Shown here: positions 17,598-27,430 of the stretch, in pieces | How positions within the stretch are numbered: position 1 is the first letter of the stretch | How the letters are laid out: each line of letters starts with the position of its first letter | From: Hyphomicrobiales bacterium | Lineage (GTDB): Bacteria; Pseudomonadota; Alphaproteobacteria; Rhizobiales; Beijerinckiaceae | NCBI GenBank assembly: GCA_019247605.1 | Contig: JAFBAS010000013.1 | Span: 1 to 50,922 of the forward strand | Direction: 5' to 3' | DNA: 50,922 nucleotides | Position numbers and translations under genes: made by a program | The notes under the pieces: model-generated | Seen by the model: the letters and a program-made list of their open reading frames with translations, nothing else | Told to the model about the DNA's origin: nothing | Databases searched by the model: none

Positions 17598-18779
17598 ATG
17601 GCAAGCGACAGGAGCGTGGGGCGCAAGGAGGTGATCGCGATCTTGGAGCGTCTCGTCTCCTTCGACACCGAGAGCTCGCGCTCGAACCTCGATCTCATCG
17701 GTTATGTCGAGGCCTATCTTCGCGATCTCGGGATCGCGAGCGTGAGGATGCCCAATGCGACGGGCGACAAGTCGAGCTTGTTTGCCACCGTAGGCCCAGT
17801 CGATCGCGGCGGCATCTGCCTCTCGGGACACACCGATGTCGTGCCGGTCGCGGGTCAGAGCTGGACGAGCGACCCGTTCAAGCTTCGCCTCGCCGACGGC
17901 AAGGCTTACGGCCGCGGCTCCGCGGACATGAAGGGATTTTGCGCCTTGGCCCTCTCCCATGTGCCGCTCTTCCAGAAAAGCGGACTGAAGACGCCGATCC
18001 ACCTCATCTTCTCCTACGACGAGGAAACGACCTGCTTGGGTGTCGAGGAGCCGATCGCGCGCATGGGCACGGATCTTCCACGGCCGCGTGCGGTGATCGT
18101 GGGCGAGCCGACCTCGATGCAACCGGCCGATGCGCATAAGAGCGTCGTCACTTTCAACACCTATGTGCACGGATTCGAGGCGCATTCCTCGAAGCCCGAT
18201 CTCGGCGTGAGCGCGATCAAGGGCGCTGTGATGCTCATGGCCGAGCTCGATCGCATCGGCGAGGAGCTGATCGCGCGTGGCGAGCCGACCGGGCGTTTCG
18301 ATCCGCCTTACACGAGCGTGCATATCGGAGAGGTGCATGGCGGCACGGCGCGCAACATCATGGCGAAGCTGTGCAGCTTCTACTGGGAGTTTCGCGGCGT
18401 GCCGGGGCTCGATCCCGCCGAGATCCCGGCGCGGCTCGAGCATTATGCGCAAGAGGTCGTCCTGCCGCGCCTCACCGCGCACGGCAAACCCGCACGCGTG
18501 GAGACGATCAACGAGGTGGCGGTGCCGGGCCTTTCGCCCGATCCGGGCTCGGTCGCGGAGGCCTTGGCGCTAAAGCTGACCGGGCGCAACCGTCCGGTCA
18601 CCGTCGCCTACGGCAGCGAGGCCGGCCATTTCCAGGGAGCGCGCCTTCCGACCATCCTTTGCGGCCCCGGCTCGATCGATCAGGCCCACCAGCCCGACGA
18701 GTTCATCACGCTCGACCAGCTCGATGCGGGCTCGGCCTTCATGCGTGACCTCGCGCAATGTTGCGCGGCGAATGGGTAG
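17598..18779 (+). CDS. argE: Acetylornithine deacetylase (M20 family)
   Basis: A 393-aa metallohydrolase converting N-acetylornithine to ornithine and acetate, a step of arginine synthesis. Metal-site motifs of M20 peptidases are present: SGHTDVVP, the GRGSADMKG box with bridging Asp, the catalytic Glu in SYDEETTCLG, VGEPTS, and the C-terminal His in IDQAHQPDEFI. The ATG has an AAGGAGAG ribosome binding site. Other M20 amidohydrolases look alike, but the argD and argF genes a few kilobases away support the call. The gene faces hslO-argF-argD convergently. Confidence 0.86.
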   Translation: MASDRSVGRKEVIAILERLVSFDTESSRSNLDLIGYVEAYLRDLGIASVRMPNATGDKSSLFATVGPVDRGGICLSGHTDVVPVAGQSWTSDPFKLRLADGKAYGRGSADMKGFCALALSHVPLFQKSGLKTPIHLIFSYDEETTCLGVEEPIARMGTDLPRPRAVIVGEPTSMQPADAHKSVVTFNTYVHGFEAHSSKPDLGVSAIKGAVMLMAELDRIGEELIARGEPTGRFDPPYTSVHIGEVHGGTARNIMAKLCSFYWEFRGVPGLDPAEIPARLEHYAQEVVLPRLTAHGKPARVETINEVAVPGLSPDPGSVAEALALKLTGRNRPVTVAYGSEAGHFQGARLPTILCGPGSIDQAHQPDEFITLDQLDAGSAFMRDLAQCCAANG

Positions 18780-18839
18780 GTCGTGGGACGATCAAATCCC
18801 GTCGCTCCACAAGGAGCGAACACGCTGCGCGCGGTGCCG

Positions 18840-19886
18840 TCACGTCTTCGCGACACTTGCCTCCTCGGCTGCCCCGACCTCCTCGGGTGCGACGCGGTAG
18901 CGCGCCGAGCAGAACTCGCAGGTCACCGTGATCATCCCGTCATCGGCGATCATCTCGCGCCGGTCCGCCTCGCTGAAGCTGCGCAACATGGAAAGGATGC
19001 GCCCTTGCGAGCATTGGCAAGCCTCCTTGACACGCGTCGGCGCGAAGGCGCGCACACCGCGTTCGTGGAAGAGGCGCACAAGGAGCCGCTCCGCCGAGAG
19101 CATCGGGTCGATGAGCTCGTGATCCTCGATGGTGTCGGTGAGCATCCGCGCCTCGGTCCAGGCGTCATCTTCCTTCGCGGGCGGTGCTTCCTGGTAGGAG
19201 GGTGGCGCATCGCCGCCGGGAAGATCGCGCGGCGTTCGACGCTCGCTGGCCTTCGGCAGGAACTGCACGAGGAGGCCGCCGGCCGCCCATGAGGGCACAG
19301 CGCCGTTGCCGCCATCCGAACCAGTCGCGCCCGGGACGTAGAGCTCGCCGGCCGCGAGGCGCACACGCGTCGGGATTTGTTCCGATTGCGTGAAATAATG
19401 ATGGGCCGCTTCCTCGAGACTTTGGCCCTCGAGCGCGACAAGCCCTTGATAGCGTGCCCGCTCGACTTCGGCGGGATCGATGGTGAGCGCAAGATGCCCA
19501 TTGCCCATGAGGTCTCCGCCACCCTGCCTTTCCTTGGGGAGCGCCGCGACCTTGCGTTCGTCATAGCGGGCATAGGCACGGAAGCTGTCAGGTGAACGAA
19601 AATCGACGACGATCATGCCGACGGGGCCGTCGGTCTTGGTCTGGAGCTGGAAGCGTCCTTCGATCTTGAGCGTCGCGCCGAGCAGCACGGTGAGGGTTGA
19701 GGCCTCGGCAAGGAGGCGCGACACCGGTTCAGGATAGGCGTGGCGACCGATCACCGCATCGATCGAGGCCCCGAGCTTGACCACGCGTCCTCGCGCGTCG
19801 AGCGCGTCCACCGAGAAGGGGAGGATGCGGTCGCTCGCGGCTCCATATGGATCAGGCGCCCCCTCCATGGTGGAGGGTGAGCTCAT
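18840..19886 (-). CDS. hslO: Redox-regulated chaperone Hsp33
   Basis: A 348-aa cytosolic holdase activated by oxidation. The N-terminal fold includes the family segments [17 protein letters not shown] and [11 protein letters not shown]. The C-terminal zinc redox switch has Cys-x-Cys in [10 protein letters not shown] and Cys-x2-Cys in CEFCSARY. A Pro/Ala-rich insertion around residues 215-235 makes it longer than the E. coli protein, as is usual in alphaproteobacteria. The ATG overlaps the argF stop (ATGA), so it is the last gene of an argD-argF-hslO operon. Confidence 0.93.
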   Translation of the reverse strand: MSSPSTMEGAPDPYGAASDRILPFSVDALDARGRVVKLGASIDAVIGRHAYPEPVSRLLAEASTLTVLLGATLKIEGRFQLQTKTDGPVGMIVVDFRSPDSFRAYARYDERKVAALPKERQGGGDLMGNGHLALTIDPAEVERARYQGLVALEGQSLEEAAHHYFTQSEQIPTRVRLAAGELYVPGATGSDGGNGAVPSWAAGGLLVQFLPKASERRTPRDLPGGDAPPSYQEAPPAKEDDAWTEARMLTDTIEDHELIDPMLSAERLLVRLFHERGVRAFAPTRVKEACQCSQGRILSMLRSFSEADRREMIADDGMITVTCEFCSARYRVAPEEVGAAEEASVAKT

Positions 19887-20812
19887 CGTGCCGTCGCTCC
19901 CAGGCACCAGGCAAGGATGCCCTTTTGGGCATGGAGCCGGTTCTCGGCCTCATCGAAGACCACCGATTGCGCGCCGTCGATAACCTCGTCGGTGACCTCT
20001 TCGCCGCGATGCGCGGGCAGGCAGTGCATGAAGATCGCGTCCTTGTCCGCCGCCCGCATCAGCCTGTCGTTCACCTGATAGCGCTGCAGCAGGTTGTGGC
20101 GGCGCCCCTCATCCTCGTCGCCCATGGAAACCCAGCAATCCGTCACCACGCAATCGGAGCCTTCCACGGCCTCGAAAGGGTCACCGGTGAGTGTAATCCG
20201 CGCGCCGTTCTCGCGCGCCCAGGCGCTGAGCTCTTCCCGGACGCTCAATTCGGGTGGCGTCGCAATGCGCAGGTCGAAATCGAAGCGCGAGGCGGCGTGC
20301 ACCCAGGAGCCGAGCACGTTGTTGGCATCGCCCGACCAAGCGATGGTGCGCCCGGCGATCGGCCCCTTGCGCTCCTCGAACGTCATCACATCGGCCATCA
20401 CCTGACAGGGGTGGGACATTTTCGAGAGGCCGTTGATCACCGGCACGGTGGCGTTCGCGGCAAGCTCGCGCATGGCGGCGTGATCCAGCATGCGGATCAT
20501 GATCGCGTCGACATAGCGCGACAGCACGCGTGCAGTATCGGCGATCGATTCGCCTCGGCCGAGCTGCATCTCCTTGCCGGTGAGCATGATGGTGTCGCCG
20601 CCGAGCTGGCGCATGCCGACGTCGAAGGACACGCGCGTGCGCGTCGAGGGCTTGTCGAAGACCATGGCGAGCACCTTCCCAGCGAGCGGCCGCTCGCGCG
20701 GTGCCTCGCCTCGCTTGAAGCCCGCCTTCATGGCGCGGGCGCGCTCGATGAGACCTCTCAGGTCCCTTGCGGTAAAATCGGAAAGGTCGAGAAAATGGCG
20801 CGGAAGAGACAT
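19883..20812 (-). CDS. argF: Ornithine carbamoyltransferase
   Basis: A 309-aa enzyme that makes citrulline from ornithine and carbamoyl phosphate. Carbamoyl-phosphate motif [12 protein letters not shown], the [10 protein letters not shown] loop, the ornithine-binding VSMGDE, and catalytic Cys in HCLPAHRG are all present. I use the ATG of [10 protein letters not shown], which matches the family; an in-frame GTG at 20827 overlaps the argD stop as GTGA and is a plausible alternative. Central gene of argD-argF-hslO. Confidence 0.95.
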   Translation of the reverse strand: MSLPRHFLDLSDFTARDLRGLIERARAMKAGFKRGEAPRERPLAGKVLAMVFDKPSTRTRVSFDVGMRQLGGDTIMLTGKEMQLGRGESIADTARVLSRYVDAIMIRMLDHAAMRELAANATVPVINGLSKMSHPCQVMADVMTFEERKGPIAGRTIAWSGDANNVLGSWVHAASRFDFDLRIATPPELSVREELSAWARENGARITLTGDPFEAVEGSDCVVTDCWVSMGDEDEGRRHNLLQRYQVNDRLMRAADKDAIFMHCLPAHRGEEVTDEVIDGAQSVVFDEAENRLHAQKGILAWCLGATAR

Positions 20813-20823
20813 GGCACGTCCGC

Positions 20824-22023
20824 TCACTCCGCCGCTCGGCGAGGCGTCGCCTCTTCGATGCGGGTCGCGGCAGCGGCGAGCCTGCGGATCACCTCGCCGA
20901 TCTCGTCATCAGTGATGGTAAGCGGCGGCAGAAGCCGCACGGTGTTGTCGCCGGCCGGCACGACGAGGAGCTTCTCGGCACGCGCCGCGTTTGTGAACTC
21001 CGTATTCGGAGTCTCGAGGCGAAGCCCGATCAAGAGTCCATCGCCGCGTATCTCGGCGATCACTCCGGGATGACGATCCCTGAGCTCCGCGAGCCGCTGC
21101 TTCAAGAGGAGGGCCTTGCGCTCGACCTCCCCGAGGAAACCTGGAGCCAGGACCACGTCGAGCACGGCATTGCCGCAAGCCATGGCGAGCGGGTTTCCGC
21201 CGAAGGTGGTGCCGTGCGTGCCCACCGTCATGCCGCGCGCGGCGTATTCCGTCGCAAGGCAGGCGCCGAGCGGAAAACCGCCCCCGATCCCTTTGGCGAC
21301 GGAGAGGATGTCGGGCGTGACGCCGACCTTCTCATGCGCGAAGAAGCGCCCGGAACGGCCGACGCCCGTCTGGACCTCGTCGAAAATCAGCATGAGGCCG
21401 TGCTTGTCCGCAAGCTCGCGCAAATGACGCAGCGTTTGTGGGTTGACGACCCGTACGCCGCCTTCCGCCATGATCGGCTCGATCATGAAGGCTGCGCTCT
21501 CCGGCCCGATCCATTTTTCGATCGCGGCCTTGTCACCGATGCTCACCTGGTCGAAACCCTCGACCTTGGGCCCAAAGCCGTCGATGTATTTTTGCTGCCC
21601 ACCTGCCGCGATGGTGGCCAGGGTGCGCCCGTGGAAGGCGCCCTCGAAAGTGAGAATGCGATAGCGTTCCGGATGGCCGCCATGGGCGTGGAATTTGCGT
21701 GCCATCTTGATGGCGCACTCGTTCGCCTCCGCGCCCGAATTCACGAAAAAAACCTTGTCCGCGAAACTCGCCTCGACGAGCCGTTCGGCAAGGCGCTCTC
21801 CGCCCGGGATGCGCATCAGATTGGAGACATGCCAGACCTTTTGCGCCTGCTCGACGAGCGCGCCCACGAGATGGGGGTGGGCGTGGCCTAGCGAATTCAC
21901 CGCGATTCCGCCGCCCGCGTCGAGATAGGCATCTCCACGCGTGTCGAAAAGCCACGACCCCTCGCCTCGCTCGAACGAGAGGTCCGCACGCGCGAATGTC
22001 GGCAATAATGCTGACGTCGTCAC
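20824..22023 (-). CDS. argD: Acetylornithine/succinyldiaminopimelate aminotransferase
   Basis: A 399-aa class III PLP aminotransferase. [19 protein letters not shown] binds the cofactor phosphate, [12 protein letters not shown] carries the PLP-ring Asp, and the Schiff-base Lys lies in [25 protein letters not shown] is also conserved. It transaminates N-acetylglutamate semialdehyde in arginine synthesis. The GTG start encodes [15 protein letters not shown] and follows a GGGAGG; a TTG 18 bases earlier is in frame but lies before the ribosome binding site. First gene of the minus-strand arginine operon. Confidence 0.93.
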   Translation of the reverse strand: MTTSALLPTFARADLSFERGEGSWLFDTRGDAYLDAGGGIAVNSLGHAHPHLVGALVEQAQKVWHVSNLMRIPGGERLAERLVEASFADKVFFVNSGAEANECAIKMARKFHAHGGHPERYRILTFEGAFHGRTLATIAAGGQQKYIDGFGPKVEGFDQVSIGDKAAIEKWIGPESAAFMIEPIMAEGGVRVVNPQTLRHLRELADKHGLMLIFDEVQTGVGRSGRFFAHEKVGVTPDILSVAKGIGGGFPLGACLATEYAARGMTVGTHGTTFGGNPLAMACGNAVLDVVLAPGFLGEVERKALLLKQRLAELRDRHPGVIAEIRGDGLLIGLRLETPNTEFTNAARAEKLLVVPAGDNTVRLLPPLTITDDEIGEVIRRLAAAATRIEEATPRRAAE

Positions 22024-22278
22024 GACTATCCTCCCATGCAAGGCGAGCGCCTCGCGATGATGCGCCCTAGTGCCACAAATGAAATCGCCGCCCTTCGGGC
22101 GGCACGAACGAATACCATAGCTTACGCGCGGCGCCTGTCAAATACCGCGCGGCGACGGGTCCAGGCTTGCGCGCTGTCCGGATATTTTGGACACCGGCCC
22201 GCGGACCTGAGCGCCTTGACGCCAAGCGGCGCGATCTTTAGCGCAAAGGCCCTTCCTGGAACCTCGGCGGAGGCCCCT

Positions 22279-23154
22279 TTGCCGCAGACAAGCTATGCCC
22301 CGCCCGTCATCGAGGGATTGAGCACCCTCGCAAGCGATTTCGACGTCATTCTTTGCGATGTCTGGGGGGTGCTCCACAACGGCGTCGAAGCTTATCCCGA
22401 AGCCGCCGATGCGCTCCGCCGCTTTCGCACGCGAGGCGGCACCGTGATCCTCATCTCGAACGCACCGCGCCCTCATCGGGCAGTCGAGAGGCGCTTGGCC
22501 CAGCTTGGCGTCGCGCGTGAAGCCTTCGACGATCTCGTGACTTCGGGGGACCTTACGCGCGAGGTCGTCGCATCGCGCCCTGGCGTGCCGTTGTTCCACA
22601 TGGGACCCGAGCGCGATTTCCACCTTTTCGAGGCGCTTGACGCGCCGCGGGTTGCCGCGAACGAAGCGCAATATTTCCTCTGCACCGGGCCGATGCCTGA
22701 AGATGTGCGGTCCGCGGACCCCTTCCGCGAGCTCTTGAGCGGATTTGCGAGCCGCGGCGTCGAATTCGTCTGCGCCAATCCGGATCTCGTCGTCGAAAGG
22801 GGCGATGAACTCGTCCTTTGCGCGGGATCGCTCGCCGCGCTTTATGAGAGCCTCGGCGGCAAGGTGCTTTACGCCGGAAAACCGCACCGGCCGATTTACG
22901 AGCTGGCGTTTGCAAAAGCCGGCAAGCGCCGGGGCCGCCAAGTCAGCCCCGCGCGCGTGCTCGCGATCGGCGACGCGCCCCGAACCGACATCGCCGGCGC
23001 GCACGCGATCGGCGCGCGCTCGCTTCTCGTCGCCAAGGGGATTCATGCCAAAGAGCTGATGCCGAAAGGCGTGCTCCTGCGCGCCGCCCTCGAGCGCCTG
23101 CTCGCCGACGCGCCCGGGCAACCTGACGCGGTCATCGGCGAGCTGCGCTGGTGA
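22279..23154 (+). CDS. TIGR01459-type HAD-IIA phosphatase-like protein
   Basis: A 291-aa HAD-superfamily IIA protein. The nucleophile motif is ILCDVWGVLHNG, where the second Asp of the usual DxD is Trp, as is normal in this mostly alphaproteobacterial subfamily. Motif II is LISNAPRPH, the Lys of motif III lies in YAGKPHRPIYE, and motif IV is AIGDAPRTDIAGA. The start is a TTG five bases after a GGAGG; the frame is open to 22036, but the extra residues overlap argD and lack similarity. Twenty bases separate it from ribF. The substrate is not known; the Asp replacement makes ordinary phosphatase activity uncertain. Confidence 0.84.
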   Translation: MPQTSYAPPVIEGLSTLASDFDVILCDVWGVLHNGVEAYPEAADALRRFRTRGGTVILISNAPRPHRAVERRLAQLGVAREAFDDLVTSGDLTREVVASRPGVPLFHMGPERDFHLFEALDAPRVAANEAQYFLCTGPMPEDVRSADPFRELLSGFASRGVEFVCANPDLVVERGDELVLCAGSLAALYESLGGKVLYAGKPHRPIYELAFAKAGKRRGRQVSPARVLAIGDAPRTDIAGAHAIGARSLLVAKGIHAKELMPKGVLLRAALERLLADAPGQPDAVIGELRW

Positions 23155-23173
23155 AGGCCCCCCTTTAAGCGCC

Positions 23174-24154
23174 ATGCCGAACCTCGCCGTCCTTCGTGAC
23201 CCGCGCTACTTGGCGAGCGAGCTGTCGCGACCCGTCGTGGCCATCGGCAATTTCGATGGTCTGCACCGCGGACATCGTGCGGTGATCGACAAGACGCTTG
23301 CGCTTTCGCGTCGGCTCGGCCGTCCTGGCGCGATCTTGACCTTCGAGCCTCATCCGCGTGATTTCTTTCGCCCTGATACGCCGGTGTTTCGTTTGACACC
23401 TCTCGCGGAAAAGATTCTGATTGCGGAAACGCTTGGCCTTGATGCCTTGATCGTGCTCGGCTTCGATGCCGAGACGGCGAGGACGTCGGCCACCTCCTTC
23501 GTCGAGGAATGGCTCGTGGCGCGGCTCAACGTTGCGGCCGTGGTCATCGGCAAGGATTTCCGTTTCGGAGCGCGGCGTGAGGGAACAGCCGAGCTCCTCG
23601 CGCAAGAGGGGGCGCGACGTGGTTTCCATGTCGAGGTCCTCCCCGAAGTCGCGACGAGCGAGGCCTTGCGCGTTTCCTCGAGCGCCGTGCGAGCGGCGCT
23701 GGAGGCCGGCGACGTCGCACGCGCGAGTGAGCTCTTGGGGCACCGCTGGTTCGTGATGGGCGAAGTGCGCCATGGCGAGAAGCGCGGACGATCGCTTGGG
23801 TTTCCGACCGCCAATCTTCGCCTTGATCCGTCGTGCCGATTGCGGCACGGCATTTACGCGGTGCGCGCGCTTGTCGATGGGCTGGCGCGCCAAGGCGTCG
23901 CGAGCTTCGGCCGTCGCCCCACTTTCGACAACGGTGCGCCGCTTCTGGAGGTGTTTTTATTAGACTTCGACGGCGACTTATACGGAAAATCCCTCATCGT
24001 GGAATTCGTGGACTGGCTTCGCGGCGAAGAGAAATTCGAGAGCGTGGAGGCGCTCGTCGCACAGATGCGCCGCGACGTGCTCGATGCGAAACGCGCGCTG
24101 GGAAGAATGCCGCCGAGCGCGGGCACGTCCATCTTCCAAGGGCAAGTCGCGTGA
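23174..24154 (+). CDS. ribF: Bifunctional riboflavin kinase/FAD synthetase
   Basis: A 326-aa enzyme turning riboflavin into FMN and FAD. The N-terminal adenylyltransferase half has GNFDGLHRGHRAVI (nucleotide-binding HxGH), EPHPRDFF and the SSSAVRAAL motif. The C-terminal riboflavin kinase half has GEVRHGEKRGRSLGFPTANL and SFGRRPTFDNG. It ends overlapping the lspA GTG start. In many proteobacteria ileS lies between ribF and lspA; here it does not. Confidence 0.94.
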   Translation: MPNLAVLRDPRYLASELSRPVVAIGNFDGLHRGHRAVIDKTLALSRRLGRPGAILTFEPHPRDFFRPDTPVFRLTPLAEKILIAETLGLDALIVLGFDAETARTSATSFVEEWLVARLNVAAVVIGKDFRFGARREGTAELLAQEGARRGFHVEVLPEVATSEALRVSSSAVRAALEAGDVARASELLGHRWFVMGEVRHGEKRGRSLGFPTANLRLDPSCRLRHGIYAVRALVDGLARQGVASFGRRPTFDNGAPLLEVFLLDFDGDLYGKSLIVEFVDWLRGEEKFESVEALVAQMRRDVLDAKRALGRMPPSAGTSIFQGQVA

Positions 24155-24687
24155 CGAAAGGTGGACGAAACGCCCCCTGGCGGATCGGTATCGCGCTCGC
24201 GCTCGCGACGGTACTTTTGGACCAGGCTTGTAACTTCTACCTTTTGCGGGTGCTCGGGCTTCCTGAAGGGGCGCAATTGCGGATTTTGCCGTTCCTCGAC
24301 GTTTCTTTCGTCTGGAATCGCGGCATTTCCTACGGTTTGTTTCAGCAGCATAGCGAAATCGGCCGCTGGCTCTTGGTCGCGCTCGCGCTCGCGGCCGTCG
24401 TCCTGATCGGAATTTGGCTCGCCCGCACGAAGTCTTTGCTGATGGGCGCCGCCCTCGGTCTCATCGCCGGAGGGGCGCTCGGAAACGCGCTGGATCGAAT
24501 TGTGTACGGTGCCGTGATCGATTTCCTGCACCTGCATGGCGGCGCCATACCTTGGCTGGACTTTCCCTATTCCTTCAATCTCGCCGATGCCGCGATTTCG
24601 CTCGGCGTGATTCTGCTCCTCCTCGAATCCTTCCTTGCCAAGGAGGAAAACGAGGAAAAACTGCACGCAACCGTGAAAAGCGAATAG
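24151..24687 (+). CDS. lspA: Lipoprotein signal peptidase (signal peptidase II)
   Basis: A 178-aa four-helix inner-membrane aspartic peptidase that cleaves prolipoprotein signal peptides. Both catalytic Asp are visible, in GNALDRIVYGAVIDF and FNLADAAIS, plus the conserved WNRGISYGLF. The first conserved box, usually Asp-Gln-x-Ser/Thr-Lys, reads DQACNF and lacks the Lys. The GTG start overlaps the ribF stop (GTGA). The C-terminus is a charged KEENEE tail. Confidence 0.92.
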   Translation: MTKGGRNAPWRIGIALALATVLLDQACNFYLLRVLGLPEGAQLRILPFLDVSFVWNRGISYGLFQQHSEIGRWLLVALALAAVVLIGIWLARTKSLLMGAALGLIAGGALGNALDRIVYGAVIDFLHLHGGAIPWLDFPYSFNLADAAISLGVILLLLESFLAKEENEEKLHATVKSE

Positions 24688-24718
24688 CGAGGGCGAAATG
24701 GGGCGCACCGTGAGGGCC

Positions 24719-24793
24719 ATCCCCTTTTCACCCTTCAACCCCTTTTCTCGTTTCACTCTTCACGGTTCACCATTCACCCGTTCACTTCCCTCA
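24719..24793 (+). repeat. Pyrimidine-rich tract with repeated TTCAC
   Basis: The segment after lspA is nearly all C and T on the plus strand and contains six TTCAC copies at irregular 7- to 25-base intervals. It is noncoding. It may be a simple-sequence remnant; no hairpin is evident. Confidence 0.5.
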
Positions 24794-24886
24794 AGGTGCT
24801 GGAACAAGCCGGCAAGTCAGGGTAGAATGCCGCCTTGCTTCCGCCGCAGGTGATTTGTATTTCGGCGGACCTCAATTCGATGGAGG

Positions 24887-25630
24887 ATGAGGGCTTTCAT
24901 GCGAGCGAACGCGTTTCATCGGCGGGTTTTGGGGCTTGTTCTCGCGGCTGCGGGAATGGCGATTGCGGAAAACCCGGCCTCCGCCCAAATCTTGAGCGAC
25001 ACCCCTTTCAAGGGAGCTCTCACCACGCTTGGCATCATCGCGCCGGATCGCGACCCGATCGAGTATCATGAGCGCGCACCGCTCGTCGTGCCGAAGAATA
25101 TGGATTTGCCGCCGCCGGCCCAACAAGCCTCGGCGCATAACCCGGAGTGGCCGACGGACCCGGATGTGGCGGCGAAGCTCAAGGAAAAGGCCGAGGAGGC
25201 CAAGCCCGTTGTCCGGCGCCAAGGCGGGGACAATGGCGGAGACGAGACGCGCCTCTCCATCTGGCAAGTGCTCGCCGGAAAATCCTCAAGCGCGCCGGTC
25301 CAGCCCGCCGGACCTCCCGGCACCTATTACGACACGAACCGCCAAAACGAGAACGGCTTCATTCCCAACAGCGTGATCCGGGCGCAGGGGCAGCAATTCG
25401 CCTCGCACGACCCCGAGGCCCAAGACGAGATCCGCCCGGGCTATGAGCCCAAGCGGAAATATCTCACCGATCCTCCGGCCGGATATCGCAAGCCGTCCGA
25501 CAAGGCTGCGTTCAAGAAGCAGTATGGCGCCCCCGTCAAAACCGACAAGGCGGCTGAGGGCGGCGATCCGTTGGCGTTCGTCAAGGAACAGTCGGATCGG
25601 CAAAAAGGCAGCTATGACAGGGATCAGTGA
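24887..25630 (+). CDS. Secreted hypothetical protein between lspA and M16 peptidases
   Basis: A 247-aa protein with an N-terminal signal peptide (VLGLVLAAAGMAIAENPASA, then QILSD) and no lipobox Cys. The mature part is hydrophilic and proline-rich; it includes the short pattern RAPLVVPKNMDLPPP, which recurs in the DUF3035-type proteins that many alphaproteobacteria carry between lspA and a pair of M16 peptidases. The rest is probably disordered. A second ATG 12 bases downstream is an equally good start. Periplasmic location and a role beside the M16 pair are inferred from position only. Confidence 0.68.
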   Translation: MRAFMRANAFHRRVLGLVLAAAGMAIAENPASAQILSDTPFKGALTTLGIIAPDRDPIEYHERAPLVVPKNMDLPPPAQQASAHNPEWPTDPDVAAKLKEKAEEAKPVVRRQGGDNGGDETRLSIWQVLAGKSSSAPVQPAGPPGTYYDTNRQNENGFIPNSVIRAQGQQFASHDPEAQDEIRPGYEPKRKYLTDPPAGYRKPSDKAAFKKQYGAPVKTDKAAEGGDPLAFVKEQSDRQKGSYDRDQ

Positions 25631-26095
25631 TCCTGCGGGATAAGCACTCCGCTCCTGGACGGGGAGGAGAACCTTGCCGGTCAAAAGAGCAGCTTAGCTG
25701 GGACAGCTCCGCGTTAAGCCAAAACCTGCCAGGTCCGCAGGCTGACGGAGGCCGTCAGCGGGCTGTCAGAGCTTCCCCCCGAGAGCGTCTCTGAATGAAG
25801 GAGCATCCTGCGCGAAGCTGTTGCGGCGTGCTCCTTGAAATCGACCATCGTTTCGTTTTCAAATTCGTTTCCAAGACTGCGGCTTTCCAAGACTGGGGCT
25901 TTCCAACACTGCGGCTTGGCAACAGGGGTGCGAATTCCTTTTTCGGTGCGGAGCTTGGCCGAAGGGCGGGTGAAGCGGCGGGCAAGGCTCACTATATTGA
26001 AGCAACCGATGATTGACGCGTGATCTCGAAGGCCCAAGCTTGCCATTTCGGCCGATCACGTGTTCAGCCTTCCTCGAAACTCTAATGGACAAGGT
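25631..26095. other. Intergenic region upstream of the M16 peptidase operon
   Basis: About 465 bp without a convincing gene. It holds a short hairpin CTGACG/CGTCAG near 25741-25756, a perfect 8-bp inverted repeat AAGGAGCA (25798-25805)/TGCTCCTT (25829-25836), and a three-copy 16-bp tandem repeat described separately. A promoter for the M16 operon is likely here, but I cannot locate it. Confidence 0.4.
25869..25916 (+). repeat. Three tandem copies of a 16-bp unit
   Basis: TTCCAAGACTGCGGCT, TTCCAAGACTGGGGCT and TTCCAACACTGCGGCT follow one another without spacers and differ at one position each. A degenerate fourth copy may begin with TGGCAACA. Noncoding minisatellite-like repeat. Confidence 0.85.
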
Positions 26096-27430
26096 ATGGT
26101 GATGGCCAAGATGGTGTCCGCAGGCTTGGTCTTGGCGGGAGCCAAGGGCAATGGCGGGGCCGAAGGAGCCGTCACGATCAGCCAATTCGGTCTGCCCAAT
26201 GGGCTCGATGTGGTCGTGATCCCGGACCACCGCACACCCGTCGTCACCCACATGATCTGGTACCGGGCCGGTGCCGCCGATGAGCCGCGCGGAAAAACCG
26301 GAATTGCGCATTTCCTCGAGCATCTCATGTTCAAGGGGACGAAAGCCCATCCGGAGGGCGAATTCTCGAGGACCGTGGCGGAACTCGGCGGTGAGGAGAA
26401 CGCCTTCACGTCCAGCGACTACACCGCCTATTTTCAGCGGGTCGCCAAGGAGCATCTGCGCACCATGATGGAATTCGAGGCCGATCGCATGCGCGGCCTC
26501 GTCCTCACGGATGCGATCGTCGATCCCGAGCGCGAGGTCGTGCTCGAGGAGCGGCGCATGCGCACCGATTCGGTGCCTGTCTCCCAGCTCGGCGAGGCGA
26601 TGACGGCCACGGCGTTCGTGAACCATCCTTATGGCGCGCCGATCATCGGCTGGAAGCCGGAGATCGAGGCGCTCAATCGCGCCGATGCGCTCGCCTTTTA
26701 TCAGCGGTTCTATGCGCCCAACAATGCGATCTTGGTCGTCGCCGGAGATGTCGAGCCTGCCGAGGTCAAGGCGCTCGCCGAGGACACTTACGGGAAGGCT
26801 TTGCCCACGCCCGATCTTCCCTTGCGTATGCGGGCCAAGGAGCCGCAGCCGGTGGCGGCGCGCAAAGTGGTGCTCTCGGATCGACGCGTCGAGCAACCTT
26901 TGCTCCAGCGCATGTATCTTGCGCCTTCCTATGCCACGGCAAAACCGGGCGAGGCGGAGGCCCTCGACGTCTTGGCGCAGGCAATGGGCGCGCAATCGAC
27001 CGGAAGGCTGAACCAGCGCCTCGTGCTCGAACGCAAGCTCGCCGTTTCGGCGAGCGCCTGGTACGCGGGGACCGCGCTCGATGATCACCTCTTCGGCATC
27101 TACGCCGTGCCGGCGCAAGAGGTCTCGCTCGAGCAGCTCGAGGCCGCGCTCGACGAGGTGCTTGCCGAAATGGCCCAAGGCGGCTTTTCCGACGCCGAGC
27201 TCAAGCGCGCCAAGACGCGGCTCGTCGCGGACGCGATCTATCAGCGCGACAGCCAATCGGCGCTGGCGCGCAATTTCGGCGCCGCGCTCACGACCGGGCT
27301 CACGGCGGCGCAGGTCATCGAATGGCCGCGGCTCATCGAGCGCGTGTCGGGCGAGGAGGTGAAAGAGGCGTTTCGCTGGCTCGAGAAAAAGCGTTCGGTC
27401 ACCGGCTATTTGACCGGGACCGCGTCATGA
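26096..27430 (+). CDS. M16 family zinc metallopeptidase (catalytic subunit)
   Basis: A 444-aa pitrilysin/insulinase-family protein. The inverted zinc motif His-x2-Glu-His is intact in GIAHFLEHLMFKGT, with the distal Glu ligand in GGEENAFTSSDYTAY. The first residues (MVMAKMVSAGLVLAGA) are hydrophobic and may be a short export signal. An in-frame GTG at 26060 is an alternative start. The stop overlaps the next gene (ATGA). Bacterial M16 pairs of this sort form heterodimers in which one subunit carries the metal and the partner supplies the substrate-binding Arg-Tyr. Confidence 0.9.
   Translation: MVMAKMVSAGLVLAGAKGNGGAEGAVTISQFGLPNGLDVVVIPDHRTPVVTHMIWYRAGAADEPRGKTGIAHFLEHLMFKGTKAHPEGEFSRTVAELGGEENAFTSSDYTAYFQRVAKEHLRTMMEFEADRMRGLVLTDAIVDPEREVVLEERRMRTDSVPVSQLGEAMTATAFVNHPYGAPIIGWKPEIEALNRADALAFYQRFYAPNNAILVVAGDVEPAEVKALAEDTYGKALPTPDLPLRMRAKEPQPVAARKVVLSDRRVEQPLLQRMYLAPSYATAKPGEAEALDVLAQAMGAQSTGRLNQRLVLERKLAVSASAWYAGTALDDHLFGIYAVPAQEVSLEQLEAALDEVLAEMAQGGFSDAELKRAKTRLVADAIYQRDSQSALARNFGAALTTGLTAAQVIEWPRLIERVSGEEVKEAFRWLEKKRSVTGYLTGTAS

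Noticed and set aside
19847-21073. Plus-strand frame of 408 codons opposite argF and argD
   Set aside because: Antisense of two enzymes with complete active-site motifs.
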